From positions 355,813 to 419,812 of the forward strand of contig NZ_NOLJ01000005.1 in the NCBI RefSeq assembly GCF_002246015.1: DNA of 64,000 nucleotides, given 5' to 3'. This stretch comes from Nostoc sp. 'Peltigera membranacea cyanobiont' 210A. GTDB taxonomy: Bacteria; Cyanobacteriota; Cyanobacteriia; Cyanobacteriales; Nostocaceae. The stretch's first letter is position 1. Each line of letters opens with the position of its first letter. Position numbers and translations under genes: made by a program. Positions 1-9,039 of the stretch are shown in pieces. A model generated the notes under the pieces. The model searched no databases, was not told the origin of the DNA, and saw only the letters and a program-made list of their open reading frames with translations.

Positions 1-42
1 CCCCTGCCCCCTGCTCCCTGCTCCCTACTCCTTAACCCTTTT

Positions 43-1017
43 TCATGACAATCCCAACTCTTCTGGAAAACCGAGCATGATGTTTAGGTTTTGGACTGCG
101 GCTCCTGATGCGCCTTTACCCAGGTTGTCAAGACGAGCAACTAGCAACGCTTCTTTGGTGGTGTCATTGGCAAATACAAAAACCTGAACAATATTGGTAT
201 TATTCAGTGCGATCGCATCCAGAAATGTTCCGTCTCTCAGCAGTGTAGAATCTTGAAATGGAGCAACCTGCACGAACTTTTCACTTTGGTAATAGTCAGC
301 GATCGCTTCATAGATAACCTTACCTGATGGTGGATTATTTAAACTTCCCAGTGGCAAAGGTATCTGTACTAACATCCCCTGCTCAAAATCTCCCACGGCT
401 GGTACGAACAGCGGCGGTGATGCTAACCCTGAATACTGATGCATTTCTTTGACGTGCTTATGCCCAAACTGCAAACCGTAGATGCCATAAGGGTAGAGTG
501 ATTCTGCCCCGGCTTGCTGTTCGTGGAAGGTATCATACTGTTTAATGAGATTCTTGCCGCCACCAGAGTAACCTGACACTGCATTAACGGTGATGGGAAA
601 GTTACTGTTCAGGAGTCCTTTGGCAATCAACGGACGGATACAAGCTAAAAATCCTGTGGGATAACAGCCCGGATTGCTGACAAACTGGGCTTTGGCGATT
701 TTCTCTCGCTGTCCTGGATTTAATTCAGGGAAGCCATATACCCAGTCTTTAGCGGTGCGATGGGCAGTGCTAGCATCAAGGATCTTAACCCTAGTATTAC
801 TGACTAAGCTAACAGCTTCGCGGGCTGCATCATCAGGCAGGCAGAGAATGATAACATCAACAGCATTGATTAGTTTGGTTCGCTCAGTTGCATCTTTACG
901 TTTAGATGCTTCAATGCTAACTAACTCGATATCATCCCGTTGGTTCAGGCGTGAGTAAATTTGTAAGCCTGTGGTTCCCGATTCCCCATCAATGAAAATC
1001 TTTGGTTTAGTAGTCAT
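43..1017 (-). CDS. argC: N-acetyl-gamma-glutamyl-phosphate reductase
   Basis: This enzyme reduces N-acetyl-gamma-glutamyl phosphate to the semialdehyde with NADPH, the third step of arginine synthesis in the cytoplasm. The 324-residue protein has the N-terminal Rossmann segment IFIDGESGTTGLQI and the catalytic-cysteine motif SNPGCYPTG with Cys118. The short length and the form of the N-terminal glycine motif point to the short type-2 ArgC family rather than the roughly 350-residue form. The ATG at 1015-1017 fits the family N-terminus. The gene stands alone, with the next gene on the same strand 71 bp upstream. The first 40 bases of the window, just past its stop codon, are a CCCTGCTCC-type simple repeat. 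Confidence 0.93.
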   Translation of the reverse strand: MTTKPKIFIDGESGTTGLQIYSRLNQRDDIELVSIEASKRKDATERTKLINAVDVIILCLPDDAAREAVSLVSNTRVKILDASTAHRTAKDWVYGFPELNPGQREKIAKAQFVSNPGCYPTGFLACIRPLIAKGLLNSNFPITVNAVSGYSGGGKNLIKQYDTFHEQQAGAESLYPYGIYGLQFGHKHVKEMHQYSGLASPPLFVPAVGDFEQGMLVQIPLPLGSLNNPPSGKVIYEAIADYYQSEKFVQVAPFQDSTLLRDGTFLDAIALNNTNIVQVFVFANDTTKEALLVARLDNLGKGASGAAVQNLNIMLGFPEELGLS

Positions 1018-1088
1018 GCGTTTTTTATTATATGAGAGTGATATTTTGACAAAGTAAGAGTTATTTTAACGATCGATTTTGGAATGAA

Positions 1089-1691
1089 TTAACCTGCTTT
1101 CACCATCCACACCAAAAAGCTCAGAATTGGTTCGATAGGAGGAAGGGAATAATCCATTAGATCAATTGTGACTGTTTGTCCCTCTAGTTTCAGAAATCGC
1201 CATTGGGTTCCACTGCTTACAGTACCGTAAACTGCTGTTAAGGGTTGAACTCTTGCTTGGTTGAATCGCTGTGCAGCTACCATTTCTGCAATGCATTGTC
1301 CCAACCCAGATTTTAAATCTGATTTTTTTGCTTCAACAATGACAATTGCAGGTGCTTCCACCGTTAATTGTTCAGGTGAACGGCAAAGCAGGAAGTCACA
1401 TACATCGTTGAGTCCAATACTCGCATCAACGTTAAACTCTTCCCCTGAAAATACGCTAATTGTGGAATTGAAGATGCGTCGCACTTCTAGCAAGATAGGA
1501 TTAATTATCGCCTCTGAACGAGCTTTTTCTGTATCTACTGCAATCGCCCACGGTAAATCCTCTAAAATACCTTGCAGTCTGAAGCTTGGAGTAATGGGTT
1601 CAATCGAGTCTGGGAAAAAGCGGACTCCTTCGACAGTATTTAGATGAAAATCTTGTTTCACTCGGTCAATGTTGAATTGACTGTAGGGCAT
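1089..1691 (-). CDS. Hypothetical protein with PD-(D/E)XK-like core
   Basis: This 200-residue protein has no name that I recognise. Near residue 95 it reads LNDVCDFLL, then IVIVEAKKSDLKSG about 20 residues later, followed by a long helix beginning GLGQCIAEMVAAQ. An Asp, then E-x-K, then a helix is the core layout of the PD-(D/E)XK nuclease-like fold, often seen in cyanobacterial restriction-like hypothetical proteins. The fold is inferred from motif spacing and enzymatic activity is not shown. No partner methylase or helicase adjoins it. The ATG at 1689-1691 is the only good start. Confidence 0.7.
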   Translation of the reverse strand: MPYSQFNIDRVKQDFHLNTVEGVRFFPDSIEPITPSFRLQGILEDLPWAIAVDTEKARSEAIINPILLEVRRIFNSTISVFSGEEFNVDASIGLNDVCDFLLCRSPEQLTVEAPAIVIVEAKKSDLKSGLGQCIAEMVAAQRFNQARVQPLTAVYGTVSSGTQWRFLKLEGQTVTIDLMDYSLPPIEPILSFLVWMVKAG

Positions 1692-1796
1692 GATAAATCA
1701 ATACTCCATCAATTTGCTTGATTGTAATAGTGTTTGTTCCTTCGCCTTCCCCGTTTCAGGATATGAATTTCGCTTTAACTCGTTTTTTGTTAAGGG

Positions 1797-3332
1797 CTAC
1801 TCCTCCCAAGCTAGAGTACGTTTCACTGCTTTTTGCCAAGTACCAAATTTGGACAAGGGGAAATCACTCTTCGGCTCAAACACACGCTCAATTTGCCGTT
1901 GTTCCACGAGTGTTTCATAGCTCTCCCAAAATCCTACAGCTAAACCTGCCGCAAATGCTGCACCCTGAACGGTTGTATCGCGCATTATTGGACGTTCAAC
2001 TGGAATACCTAAAACATCAGCTTGAAACTGCATCAAAAAATTATTCTCGCAAGCACCACCATCTACGGTTAATCGCCCAACTGGAGTACTGCTAGATGCG
2101 TTAATTGCTTGCACCACCTCCAGAACTTGATAAGCGATCGCTTCCAACACAGCGCGAACTAGATGCTCTGGTTGTACACTGGCGGTAATGCCGAAAAAGG
2201 CTCCCCTGGCGCTCATATCCCAGTAGGGTGCGCCTAATCCACTAAATGCAGGCACAAAGTAGACTCCGCCATTATCTTTTACCTGATTGGCCATTGCTTC
2301 AGTTTCAGCAGCAGTTTTAATCAGCTTCAGGCGATCGCGCAACCATTGAATACAAGCACCACTGGTAAACATACTGCCTTCTAAGGCATAGCCGACATCT
2401 AAAGTATCGCTGGTATTTGTTTGTGTCCATGCTACTGTCGAAATGAGTTGATGGTGCGTAGGCGTAGCCCCTCGTAGAGAACGCACAATTTTTGTTCCTG
2501 TGTGAGCAACTAAAAAGCTACCAGTCCCGTAAGTACATTTCATCAAACCGGGCCGATCGCAGCCATGACCAAATAGAGCCGCTTGCTGATCTCCCAAGAT
2601 GGCAGTAATGGGAATTTCAGCACCCAACAAAGTAGCATCAGTAACTCCAAATACTCCTAAACTCGGCTGAATCTGGGGCAAAATATGAGCCGGAATTTGA
2701 AATAGATCCAGTAAAGTCTCATCCCATTCACAGGTTTTGAGATTCATTAGCATTGTACGGCTGGCGTTGCTGTGGTCAGTGGCGTGGACTTTTCCACCTG
2801 TGAGATGCCACAACACCCAGCTATCAATAGTACCTGCTAACACATTGTTCAGGTCAATATCAGTAACATTGTCTAATAGCCATCTGAGCTTAGTAGCTGA
2901 AAAGTAAGCATCAATGATTAATCCGGTGCGATCGTAAATTTCATCAGCGTAGCCTTGTTCTTGTAAATGGTGGCAAAGGGGAGCAGTGCGGCGATCTTGC
3001 CAGACGATCGCTCTATGAAGTGGTTTACCAGTAGTTTTGTCCCAAATCATACAGGTTTCGCGCTGTACAGTTAGTCCCAAAGCTGCGATCGCTGATGGCG
3101 TAATCTGGGCATTTGCAATTGCGGTTTGCATCACCCAACAGGTATCCTGCCAGATTTGTTGAGGGTCATGTTCTAACCATCCTGGGTGAGGATAATACTG
3201 AGTTAATTCTTTATATGCTTGCCCAACAATCTTGCCGTCTGCGTTAAATACAAAGGCGCGGTTGCCTGTCGTACCTAAATCCAGTGCTAAAATGTGGCCC
3301 AATGATGGAGTTTTTTTGCCAAATGTGTGCAT
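1797..3332 (-). CDS. glpK: Glycerol kinase
   Basis: Glycerol kinase phosphorylates glycerol to glycerol-3-phosphate with ATP. The protein opens with the FGGY-family phosphate-binding motif ALDLGTTGNRAFVF, then WLEHDPQQIW, the substrate-site block TVQRETCMIWD, GDQQAALFGHGC, and the C-terminal VDGGACENNFLMQFQAD signature. I place the start at the internal ATG (3330-3332, MHTFGKK), not the upstream in-frame ATG at 3374. The extra 14 residues are encoded by a dispersed repeat (GCGTAGGCGTAGCCC at 3349-3363) and do not resemble the family N-terminus. A 29-bp copy of the same repeat lies in frame at 2456-2484 and adds about ten residues between TGTKIVRS and HHQLISTVAW, where other glycerol kinases are shorter. 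No glpF or glpD lies nearby. Confidence 0.92.
   Translation of the reverse strand: MHTFGKKTPSLGHILALDLGTTGNRAFVFNADGKIVGQAYKELTQYYPHPGWLEHDPQQIWQDTCWVMQTAIANAQITPSAIAALGLTVQRETCMIWDKTTGKPLHRAIVWQDRRTAPLCHHLQEQGYADEIYDRTGLIIDAYFSATKLRWLLDNVTDIDLNNVLAGTIDSWVLWHLTGGKVHATDHSNASRTMLMNLKTCEWDETLLDLFQIPAHILPQIQPSLGVFGVTDATLLGAEIPITAILGDQQAALFGHGCDRPGLMKCTYGTGSFLVAHTGTKIVRSLRGATPTHHQLISTVAWTQTNTSDTLDVGYALEGSMFTSGACIQWLRDRLKLIKTAAETEAMANQVKDNGGVYFVPAFSGLGAPYWDMSARGAFFGITASVQPEHLVRAVLEAIAYQVLEVVQAINASSSTPVGRLTVDGGACENNFLMQFQADVLGIPVERPIMRDTTVQGAAFAAGLAVGFWESYETLVEQRQIERVFEPKSDFPLSKFGTWQKAVKRTLAWEE
2456..2484. repeat. Dispersed 29-bp repeat inside glpK
   Basis: The sequence begins GCGTAGGCGTAGCCC and ends TCGTAGAGAACGC. 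The first part recurs at 3349-3363 upstream of the glpK start. Related pieces occur in the palindrome at 36465-36552, near 46715-46743, at 51790-51840 and inside the pyrC-like gene near 61318-61370. Within glpK the insertion keeps the reading frame. Confidence 0.75.
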
Positions 3333-3995
3333 AGCCGCTTTTAATGTTGCGTAGGCGTAGCCCAACCTAGACATCCCGATTTTAGCAATACGCCCTCAAT
3401 CACATATACATTATTTTGGGTACATTTTGAATTCTCTGTTTGCATAGCGTTACGTCTCTGTAAGTTTAAAAACGCTACATTTTTACGCAAAGTTTTACTT
3501 AGTACAATGGGTATTGATGTTCGCCTCAAATCCCAGACCTTCACAACGTTGCTTTTAATTATGTGTAATTATATCAGCACAGTAAATCATTATCAAAATG
3601 CTGCGATCGCAGGAATATTACACACAAATTCATACAAGTTTTAGTATTAAATTTATGTGGCAATATCCAAACTGTCACTTTATTTAAGTCTGATTATGAT
3701 ACTTATGTTTTATAGTTTGCATATAAAAATTAACAGTAAAACCAATACAGTTTGGTTAAGGTTTTTTGATGAAAATTATAGATCGCAAAGACGCAAATCC
3801 TCCTCTCTCAAAAGACTAATTATTGTATAGACGGCGATTCATCGCGTCTTTTGCTTAACCGAACAGTATTGAGAGTAAACCTCGTTAATATAGATTTTAT
3901 TACAAGTAATCATCCTAACTTGATATAAAAACTATGGATTTAAAACTAGATGTGGTTTAAAAGTTAAAACCATCGAAATATAATAAAACTTTCCC
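3333..3995. other. Intergenic region with dispersed repeats
   Basis: No convincing gene is present. The minus-strand open frame at 3341-3544 overlaps the glpK 5' end and shows no family features. The stretch is AT-rich and holds one inverted-repeat element (3743-3871). It must also carry the promoters for glpK (leftward) and the CPBP gene (rightward), but I cannot pick out convincing boxes. Confidence 0.6.
3743..3871. repeat. 129-bp inverted-repeat element (MITE-like)
   Basis: The left end, CAATACAGTTTGGTTAAG (3743-3760), matches the reverse complement of the right end (3854-3871) at 16 of 18 positions. Inside lies a second inverted pair, GCAAAGACGC near 3784 and GCGTCTTTTGC near 3844. There is no coding capacity. 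The layout fits a non-autonomous transposable element. I could not define a convincing target-site duplication. Confidence 0.7.
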
Positions 3996-4685
3996 ATGCT
4001 AAAAGCTAACCAAAATCAAAATGCACTACTAGCTCTGTTGTTACTTGTGCCAGTTCCGAGCATTGGTATTACAACTCAACTATATATACTCCCTGGCTTT
4101 CAAGGACATTTAGTAGCTTTATTATCTAAAATCTGGTTGGTGTTACTACCCATTATTTGGTTATTATTTGTCGATAAAGAGAATTTAAAAGTTGAATATC
4201 CTAAAAGACACGATTTATTGGCTGGAGTCGGATTAGGGCTGTTGATGCTAGGCATCATCTTGATTGTTTATTGGCTGCTGGGAGCAAAATGGATAGATGT
4301 TGAATATGTTCGCGATCGAGCAACGCAAGTTGGATTGAACAGTTTTGTAATTTACTTAGTAGGTGCAGTGTATTGGATATTTGTTAACTCTTTACTTGAG
4401 GAATTTGTCTGGCGTTGGTTTGTCTATCGTAAATGTGAAATTTTGGTATTAAGTCCTTTAGCTGTAGTACTATCTGCACTGTTTTTTACGATTCATCACG
4501 TTGTTGGTTTGACAGCTTACTTCGACTGGCGCGCAACAACGTTATGCTCATTGGGGGTGTTTCTAGCAGGGGCGATTTGGTCATGGTGCTACTTAAATTA
4601 TTCCTCAATCTGGCCCGGATACATCAGCCATGTTTTTGCAGATATAGCAATTTTCCTGATTGGCTGGCAACTTATCTTTGCTTAA
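3996..4685 (+). CDS. CPBP-family intramembrane metalloprotease
   Basis: This 229-residue, strongly hydrophobic protein has about six or seven membrane segments. It carries the CPBP (Abi/CAAX protease-like) motifs in order: EEFVWR (EExxxR) near residue 145, FFTIH (FxxxH) near 168, and HVFAD (HxxxD) near the C-terminus. Family members are membrane-embedded peptidases, such as CAAX prenyl proteases and bacteriocin self-immunity proteins. The substrate of this one cannot be read from the sequence. It is monocistronic, converges with the downstream regulator gene and has no bacteriocin-like ORF beside it. Confidence 0.85.
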   Translation: MLKANQNQNALLALLLLVPVPSIGITTQLYILPGFQGHLVALLSKIWLVLLPIIWLLFVDKENLKVEYPKRHDLLAGVGLGLLMLGIILIVYWLLGAKWIDVEYVRDRATQVGLNSFVIYLVGAVYWIFVNSLLEEFVWRWFVYRKCEILVLSPLAVVLSALFFTIHHVVGLTAYFDWRATTLCSLGVFLAGAIWSWCYLNYSSIWPGYISHVFADIAIFLIGWQLIFA

Positions 4686-4715
4686 GAAAAATATAATCAA
4701 TCTACAGCGAACTAA

Positions 4716-5903
4716 TTAATCAACATCTCTCAAGATAATATGTTTTTTGAAATCGAAACTGATTATACCTTCTTCTTGTAATTTACCCATCAATCGTGTA
4801 ATTGTTACCCTGGTGGTGCAACAGGCGCTAGCAAAATCTTCGTGAGTAAAGCGAACACTTAGGCGAGTTCCCTCTGGTACAGTTTCACCCACTTCTCGTT
4901 TCAAAAGTTGTAATAGGTGGTGCAAGCGTTCTTGTACCCGCCGTCTTCCACAAATGACCAAAAAAGATTCTGTTTGCTGTAACCGCTGATTAATTTTTGG
5001 TAAAAGTGTATGGCTCAGTGTGGGAGAAGCTGCTATCTCTGCCGCGTAAATTGACACCAACTCAACATCAGCGAGGGCTGTTGCTTGGTAAATGTTTAAA
5101 GATGTCAAACTAGAACCAAAAACCATTCCTGCGGTTGCCAATCCTATCAGCACTTCTTCACCCGTTTCACAGTAGGTAGTGAGTTTGACTAAACCCTGAG
5201 AAACATACCAAATTACCAATGGGTTGAGGGGAATAGTTTCTCCTTTAACATATTTATGTATGGGGCGTAGTTTACCGCCGTAGGCATCGCTAAAGATGTT
5301 ATCGTCGTCCTTGACTATTGTTGATTCTAAATGCTGACGCTCAGTAATATTACGCAGCATCCAGCGCAAAGAGATTGCCTCACCTTGGTGATTGCGGATA
5401 ACTGCCACTGTCAAAGCCGCATCAAAGAACTCGCCATAACGTTGTTGCAAACGTACCAATAACTCTCTAACTCTGTCTGATTGCGATAGCTGCATCAGTT
5501 CGTTGCGAATTTGCTGACGTTCTTCTAAAAGGACAAAGTTAACTATTGATTTGCCTACTAAAAAATGCTTGGAAACATTCAACAACTTAGCTGCGGTGAG
5601 GTTAGCTTCTTGGATGATTCCTTCTGTATTAGTCACTAAATAGCCGTCTGGCGCCAACTCGAATAAGTCTTGGTAGTGTTGGCGTTCTGCTTCTAGCCAA
5701 TTTCGTGTTTTTACTAGTTCCTCGTTTTGCTGATAAAGATCCTCCGCCGCTAACTGTACTATCTTTGAGGTGTTATAGAGTTCCTTGAAAGCTTGTGGCA
5801 GAAGATCCGGGGAAATCCAAGGTAGTACACTAGCAGTTTCGTATAAATCTGCTAAACGCTTGTGCAATACTTCTGCGCGTTGGATAAATTTTTCTATGTT
5901 CAC
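4716..5903 (-). CDS. PAS-CRP fusion transcriptional regulator
   Basis: The N-terminal 70 residues are helical and probably coiled coil. A PAS domain follows at about 75-190 (FELAPDGYLVTNTEGIIQEA, ending in ISLRWMLRNITERQ). Next comes a CRP/FNR-like beta-roll at about 215-300 (LNPLVIWYVSQGLVKLTTY, then EVLIGLATAGMVFGSS). The end is a Crp-type winged helix (FTHEDFASACCTTRVTITRL, KLQEEGIISFDF). The family knowledge is that CRP-like HTH domains bind DNA; the inference is that PAS supplies an extra sensory input. The canonical cAMP phosphate-binding cassette is not evident, so cAMP binding is doubtful. The gene precedes a long 1.2-kb spacer, typical of a separately regulated unit. Confidence 0.82.
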   Translation of the reverse strand: MNIEKFIQRAEVLHKRLADLYETASVLPWISPDLLPQAFKELYNTSKIVQLAAEDLYQQNEELVKTRNWLEAERQHYQDLFELAPDGYLVTNTEGIIQEANLTAAKLLNVSKHFLVGKSIVNFVLLEERQQIRNELMQLSQSDRVRELLVRLQQRYGEFFDAALTVAVIRNHQGEAISLRWMLRNITERQHLESTIVKDDDNIFSDAYGGKLRPIHKYVKGETIPLNPLVIWYVSQGLVKLTTYCETGEEVLIGLATAGMVFGSSLTSLNIYQATALADVELVSIYAAEIAASPTLSHTLLPKINQRLQQTESFLVICGRRRVQERLHHLLQLLKREVGETVPEGTRLSVRFTHEDFASACCTTRVTITRLMGKLQEEGIISFDFKKHIILRDVD

Positions 5904-6703
5904 CTTAAATTCCCGCTACTTGCTTGCAGAGGTTGAGCAAAAAAATCTACTAGGTAAATCCTTAAAAAAATTGCAGCATTCCTAATTTTATTGAATGATA
6001 AATTTAACTGGTTGTAAACTGCAATTTTTGTGCAATTGAACTTATAAAACTACATTTATTTGAGGTTTTCGACAATTTATATCCCACAGTCGCTACAGAT
6101 GGGCTAGTTTTTAAATGACACGTTTAGCATTCAACCTAGATGCTCAAAGTAAATTGAATCTAGCAAATTATAAAGTGTCCATTGATAACTTTTGCCACGC
6201 AGATGTTTTTTATAATAAATTTTACGGTGTTTTACTAAATATTACTTCTACCTTTGGTGGGAAAACTCTGTAAACTCAGTTAAATAAGAGTGCTGAATCT
6301 CCCGTTCTAAGATTATGCTAATTTTTGACTAAACTGATAAGCCAGTCAAAATGATCGCTAGCAAAGAAATTAGATAAGATATCACAGTCGGAAAACCCTG
6401 CATCTCAACTTTAATTTCTGACCATCATTGTTTAATCCGTTTTGTCATTCCCCCAATGAATGATTTAGTGCTAATGATAATTCTTTCTATTGTTACTAAG
6501 AATAACTGATAAGACTTTCCCCAACTTCCATCACAAGAATCAAGCCACTACTACCAAAGACATAGAATATAAGTTAAGTTTGTTTGTGATCCTGAATACG
6601 TTGCCTATTAATAAAATTCACAACTTCTTAAAAAAGTTCGGAATCTGAGCTTTTCGATTTTCAAATTCATTATGGGACTATCTGGCATAGGCAAGAGTAA
6701 AAC

Positions 6704-6830
6704 GTAAGAATTCAGGAGTCAGAACTCAGGATTCAGAATAGTTAAAGAATCAGCAGAGCATTTGATGAATAAATATACCAATCATTCTAGATTCCTGATA
6801 AATTCTGACTCCTGGGTGCTGAATTCTTAC
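6704..6830. mobile_element. 127-bp MITE with 8-bp target duplication
   Basis: The left end starts GTAAGAATTCAGGAGTCAGA and the right end (6803-6830) is its imperfect reverse complement ending GAATTCTTAC. The element is flanked by identical octamers AGTAAAAC at 6696-6703 and 6831-6838. Terminal inverted repeats plus an exact 8-bp direct duplication are the signature of a transposition event. No transposase is encoded. Confidence 0.85.
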
Positions 6831-7029
6831 AGTAAAACTACCCAGAACAAGCAATAGTCGAACTACTATATCTAGAATTGCAAAGATAGATATTAATAAG
6901 TTAAAAATATTTGTATACCAAAGCACCTATTAACTTAATAATTATCCGCCTCTTTAGTTAGAGGATAAATGAAGTAGTAAGCTGGTGTAATTTAACAATG
7001 CGTAACAGCTAATCAACGCGCAAGTTATG

Positions 7030-7075
7030 AGGAGTGATGGGTGAGGTGTCAATGCTATAAAATCTCATCACTCCT
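7030..7075 (+). terminator. Hairpin, possible terminator
   Basis: AGGAGTGATG (7030-7039) pairs with CATCACTCCT (7066-7075), and TTTTTA follows on the plus strand. It lies 27 bp past the stop of the minus-strand gene at 7102, so it may end that transcript although its T-run favours the opposite direction. Confidence 0.5.
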
Positions 7076-7101
7076 TTTTACTTACATCAGTTTATCAGCT
7101 A

Positions 7102-8394
7102 CTAACGAATGCCATCATTATCAATGGCGCTATAGCTATCGCTGGGGAAAAGCCCCAACCAAGGGTCAGAACTAGGAGTTAAAAATAGTTGTCCGTATAC
7201 TTGTTCGTTGAGCGCTTCCACACTCCTTGTTTGCCTACCCTGCATAAACCATTGATGAATTTGGCTATGCAGCATATATTCATTTCTGACTGTATCTAAA
7301 GCCATTGTGGCTTCAAATTTTTTCACTATTATCGGCAAATTATCTTCTTGAGTGTTGGTAGATGGAGACTTTTTAGCTCTGATTAAAGAAATGCTGTTTC
7401 CATCTAGCTTGACATCGGCGGCATAGAGTTGAGCGATTTTGTTCCAAACTTTCTCGTCAGTAATTTCAGCTAAGGCGTTTTGATTTCGTTCAGCACCAGA
7501 CTGGAGAGCAGTTAGCATTGGCGTTTCAACTCTCATTTTAGAAACAGCTAGAGAGCTTGCTATTTCTGCTGTCGGTGGTTGACTGGGATTGCTGGGAATT
7601 TCTACCAACTTAGGGGGAGACTGGATACCCAGGCGAGATAAATCTGCAACCCATTGGGCTTGGATAGAATTTAAGCGATCGCTGTGGTATTTTCTTAAAT
7701 AAGACTCGCGATCGCTTGGTGTAAGTTTACTGTAATTTTTTACTGCTAATTCAGCCTGCTGTAGCTGTCGCAAAAATGCTTTGGGGCTATATAACCCTGG
7801 AATAGCATCAATTGGACGACCTGATACATCCAGTATATAGTGAATGCTATTACCTGTAATCGTTCGCTCCAACTTGCGTCCATCGCCAAAATCAATAGTT
7901 ACTTTGGGTACAGGGCGCACTGATTGCCAATGCAAAATAAAGCGGTCTTGAAGCAGTTTAGAAATTTCAACATTCGGATACAGCGCTACCCTGAAGAATC
8001 TACTATTAGCACAACTCAAATCTTGATCCAGCCTACCCAATAACCGCAGAGATAGAATGGGTTTACCACTGGTTCTAGCAGCAGCTTTGGCTTGTTCTAT
8101 ATCAGTGTACCAATACAAACGAGAGGCGTAACAGTCCCGTTGTTGACAAAGTTCGTCTAAAGCTACCCGAAGTGCAGGGGAAGGTAGAACTGCTCCTGAA
8201 GAAGAGGTATTTAATGTATTAGCATGGGATTTAAGAAATACTTCTAACCCTTTTGGGCCTTGTTTCCGAAGTACAGAAACTTCTTGAGATAGCTTGGAGG
8301 TTTCAGCTACACGAGTTTGAGCATCAGCTATCTGCACAAAACCGAAGCTGACTAGGATGAGTGCGAAAGGATATTTGAAGGTTCTAAATTTCAT
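7102..8394 (-). CDS. Exported protein with thioredoxin-like domain
   Basis: The 430-residue product begins with a signal peptide (charged MKFRTFKY, hydrophobic core, likely cleavage after IADAQ), so it is periplasmic or secreted. Residues about 100-210 resemble a thioredoxin-fold segment: AKAAARTSGKPILSLRLLG, then an element like the thioredoxin_7 family (DLSCANSRFF), then DRFILHW and IHYILDVSGRPIDAIPG. There is only one Cys where disulfide oxidoreductases have CxxC, so redox activity of the classical type is unlikely. The rest is helical and unrecognised. It is monocistronic. Function unknown. Confidence 0.7.
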   Translation of the reverse strand: MKFRTFKYPFALILVSFGFVQIADAQTRVAETSKLSQEVSVLRKQGPKGLEVFLKSHANTLNTSSSGAVLPSPALRVALDELCQQRDCYASRLYWYTDIEQAKAAARTSGKPILSLRLLGRLDQDLSCANSRFFRVALYPNVEISKLLQDRFILHWQSVRPVPKVTIDFGDGRKLERTITGNSIHYILDVSGRPIDAIPGLYSPKAFLRQLQQAELAVKNYSKLTPSDRESYLRKYHSDRLNSIQAQWVADLSRLGIQSPPKLVEIPSNPSQPPTAEIASSLAVSKMRVETPMLTALQSGAERNQNALAEITDEKVWNKIAQLYAADVKLDGNSISLIRAKKSPSTNTQEDNLPIIVKKFEATMALDTVRNEYMLHSQIHQWFMQGRQTRSVEALNEQVYGQLFLTPSSDPWLGLFPSDSYSAIDNDGIR

Positions 8395-8770
8395 ATATTT
8401 TCAGATATTTTCAAGAAAAATAGGGGGTGTGAGTGGGGAGCATCCGGTTTTGGCAACAACAGAAAGGATTTGGTTGACACTCTCAAAATTCCACTGTTAG
8501 CCAGAAATTTTAATCCTAGCTTATCGCCTTTCTCATCGCTTATATCAAAGTATGTTTTTATACAATACAACTAATAATACAAAAATGTTTACGACAAATC
8601 ACCCCGTCTAAGTCGCACTGTTAGGCGGGGTGGTGGAGAGGCTGTAATTCTCAGTTAAATGGACTCTTTATTGGGGACTAGAGACGAAACCCAAGATTTA
8701 CGTTAGTTTGCTGGGTTGTGCTAAAAAGCGCGATCGCTTATTTATGAGATGCTATCGGTAGCTTAGTTTC
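8395..8770. other. Spacer with one strong hairpin
   Basis: No gene is seen in these 376 bp. The stem-loop at 8600-8632 is the only structure I can support. Confidence 0.5.
8600..8632 (-). terminator. Strong stem-loop, candidate terminator
   Basis: CACCCCGTCTAA (8600-8611) pairs with TTAGGCGGGGTG (8621-8632), 12 bp with one G-T wobble around a 9-base loop. It lies downstream of the minus-strand nuclease genes, with a T-containing but interrupted tract on that strand. Confidence 0.5.
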
Positions 8771-9031
8771 TTAATCTTCCTGATTGGGTTGTGCTAAAGA
8801 GATATTTTCTAGGTAATTTACTAAATCGCTGTGACTGGAGAAATCTAACAGCGCCTCAGCTAAATCTTCTAGTTGAGTAATAGATAATGTGCGAATCTGC
8901 TGTTCTATTTCTGGTTCAATTGCAGCAAACCGACGTGTCAAAAGACGCATAATCAGTTGTAGCGCCTCCTGTTTCTTTCCTCGTTCTTCTCCCTGTTGCA
9001 GAATATCTTGGTAAATCACAGATTTTTGCAT
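8771..9031 (-). pseudogene. Partial duplicate of the Rpn/DUF4351 nuclease
   Basis: The 86-residue frame matches the C-terminal 86 residues or so of the adjacent gene (9040-9906) almost exactly: KSVIYQDIL, then EERGKKQEALQLIMR, then LSITQLEDLAEALLDFSS. It differs by only a few substitutions and the loss of five residues (KGLQQ). It holds the QGEERGKK linker and the DUF4351 domain but no nuclease domain. Only 8 bp separate it from the full gene. It is best read as the remnant of a tandem duplication. It could still be translated, since it starts with ATG. Confidence 0.8.
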
Positions 9032-9039
9032 AATTTCCT

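Larger units (their letters stand above)
5904..7101. other. Long non-coding spacer with one MITE
   Basis: About 1.2 kb carries no ORF longer than a few dozen codons on either strand and nothing resembling a tRNA. It is AT-rich. It contains the 127-bp inverted-repeat insertion at 6704-6830 and the hairpin at 7030-7075. The remaining roughly 800 bp upstream of the PAS-CRP gene is unexplained and could carry its promoter or a small RNA. Confidence 0.6.

Noticed and set aside
3341..3544. 67-codon frame upstream of glpK
   Set aside because: It overlaps the glpK 5' end and a dispersed repeat and shows no family motif.
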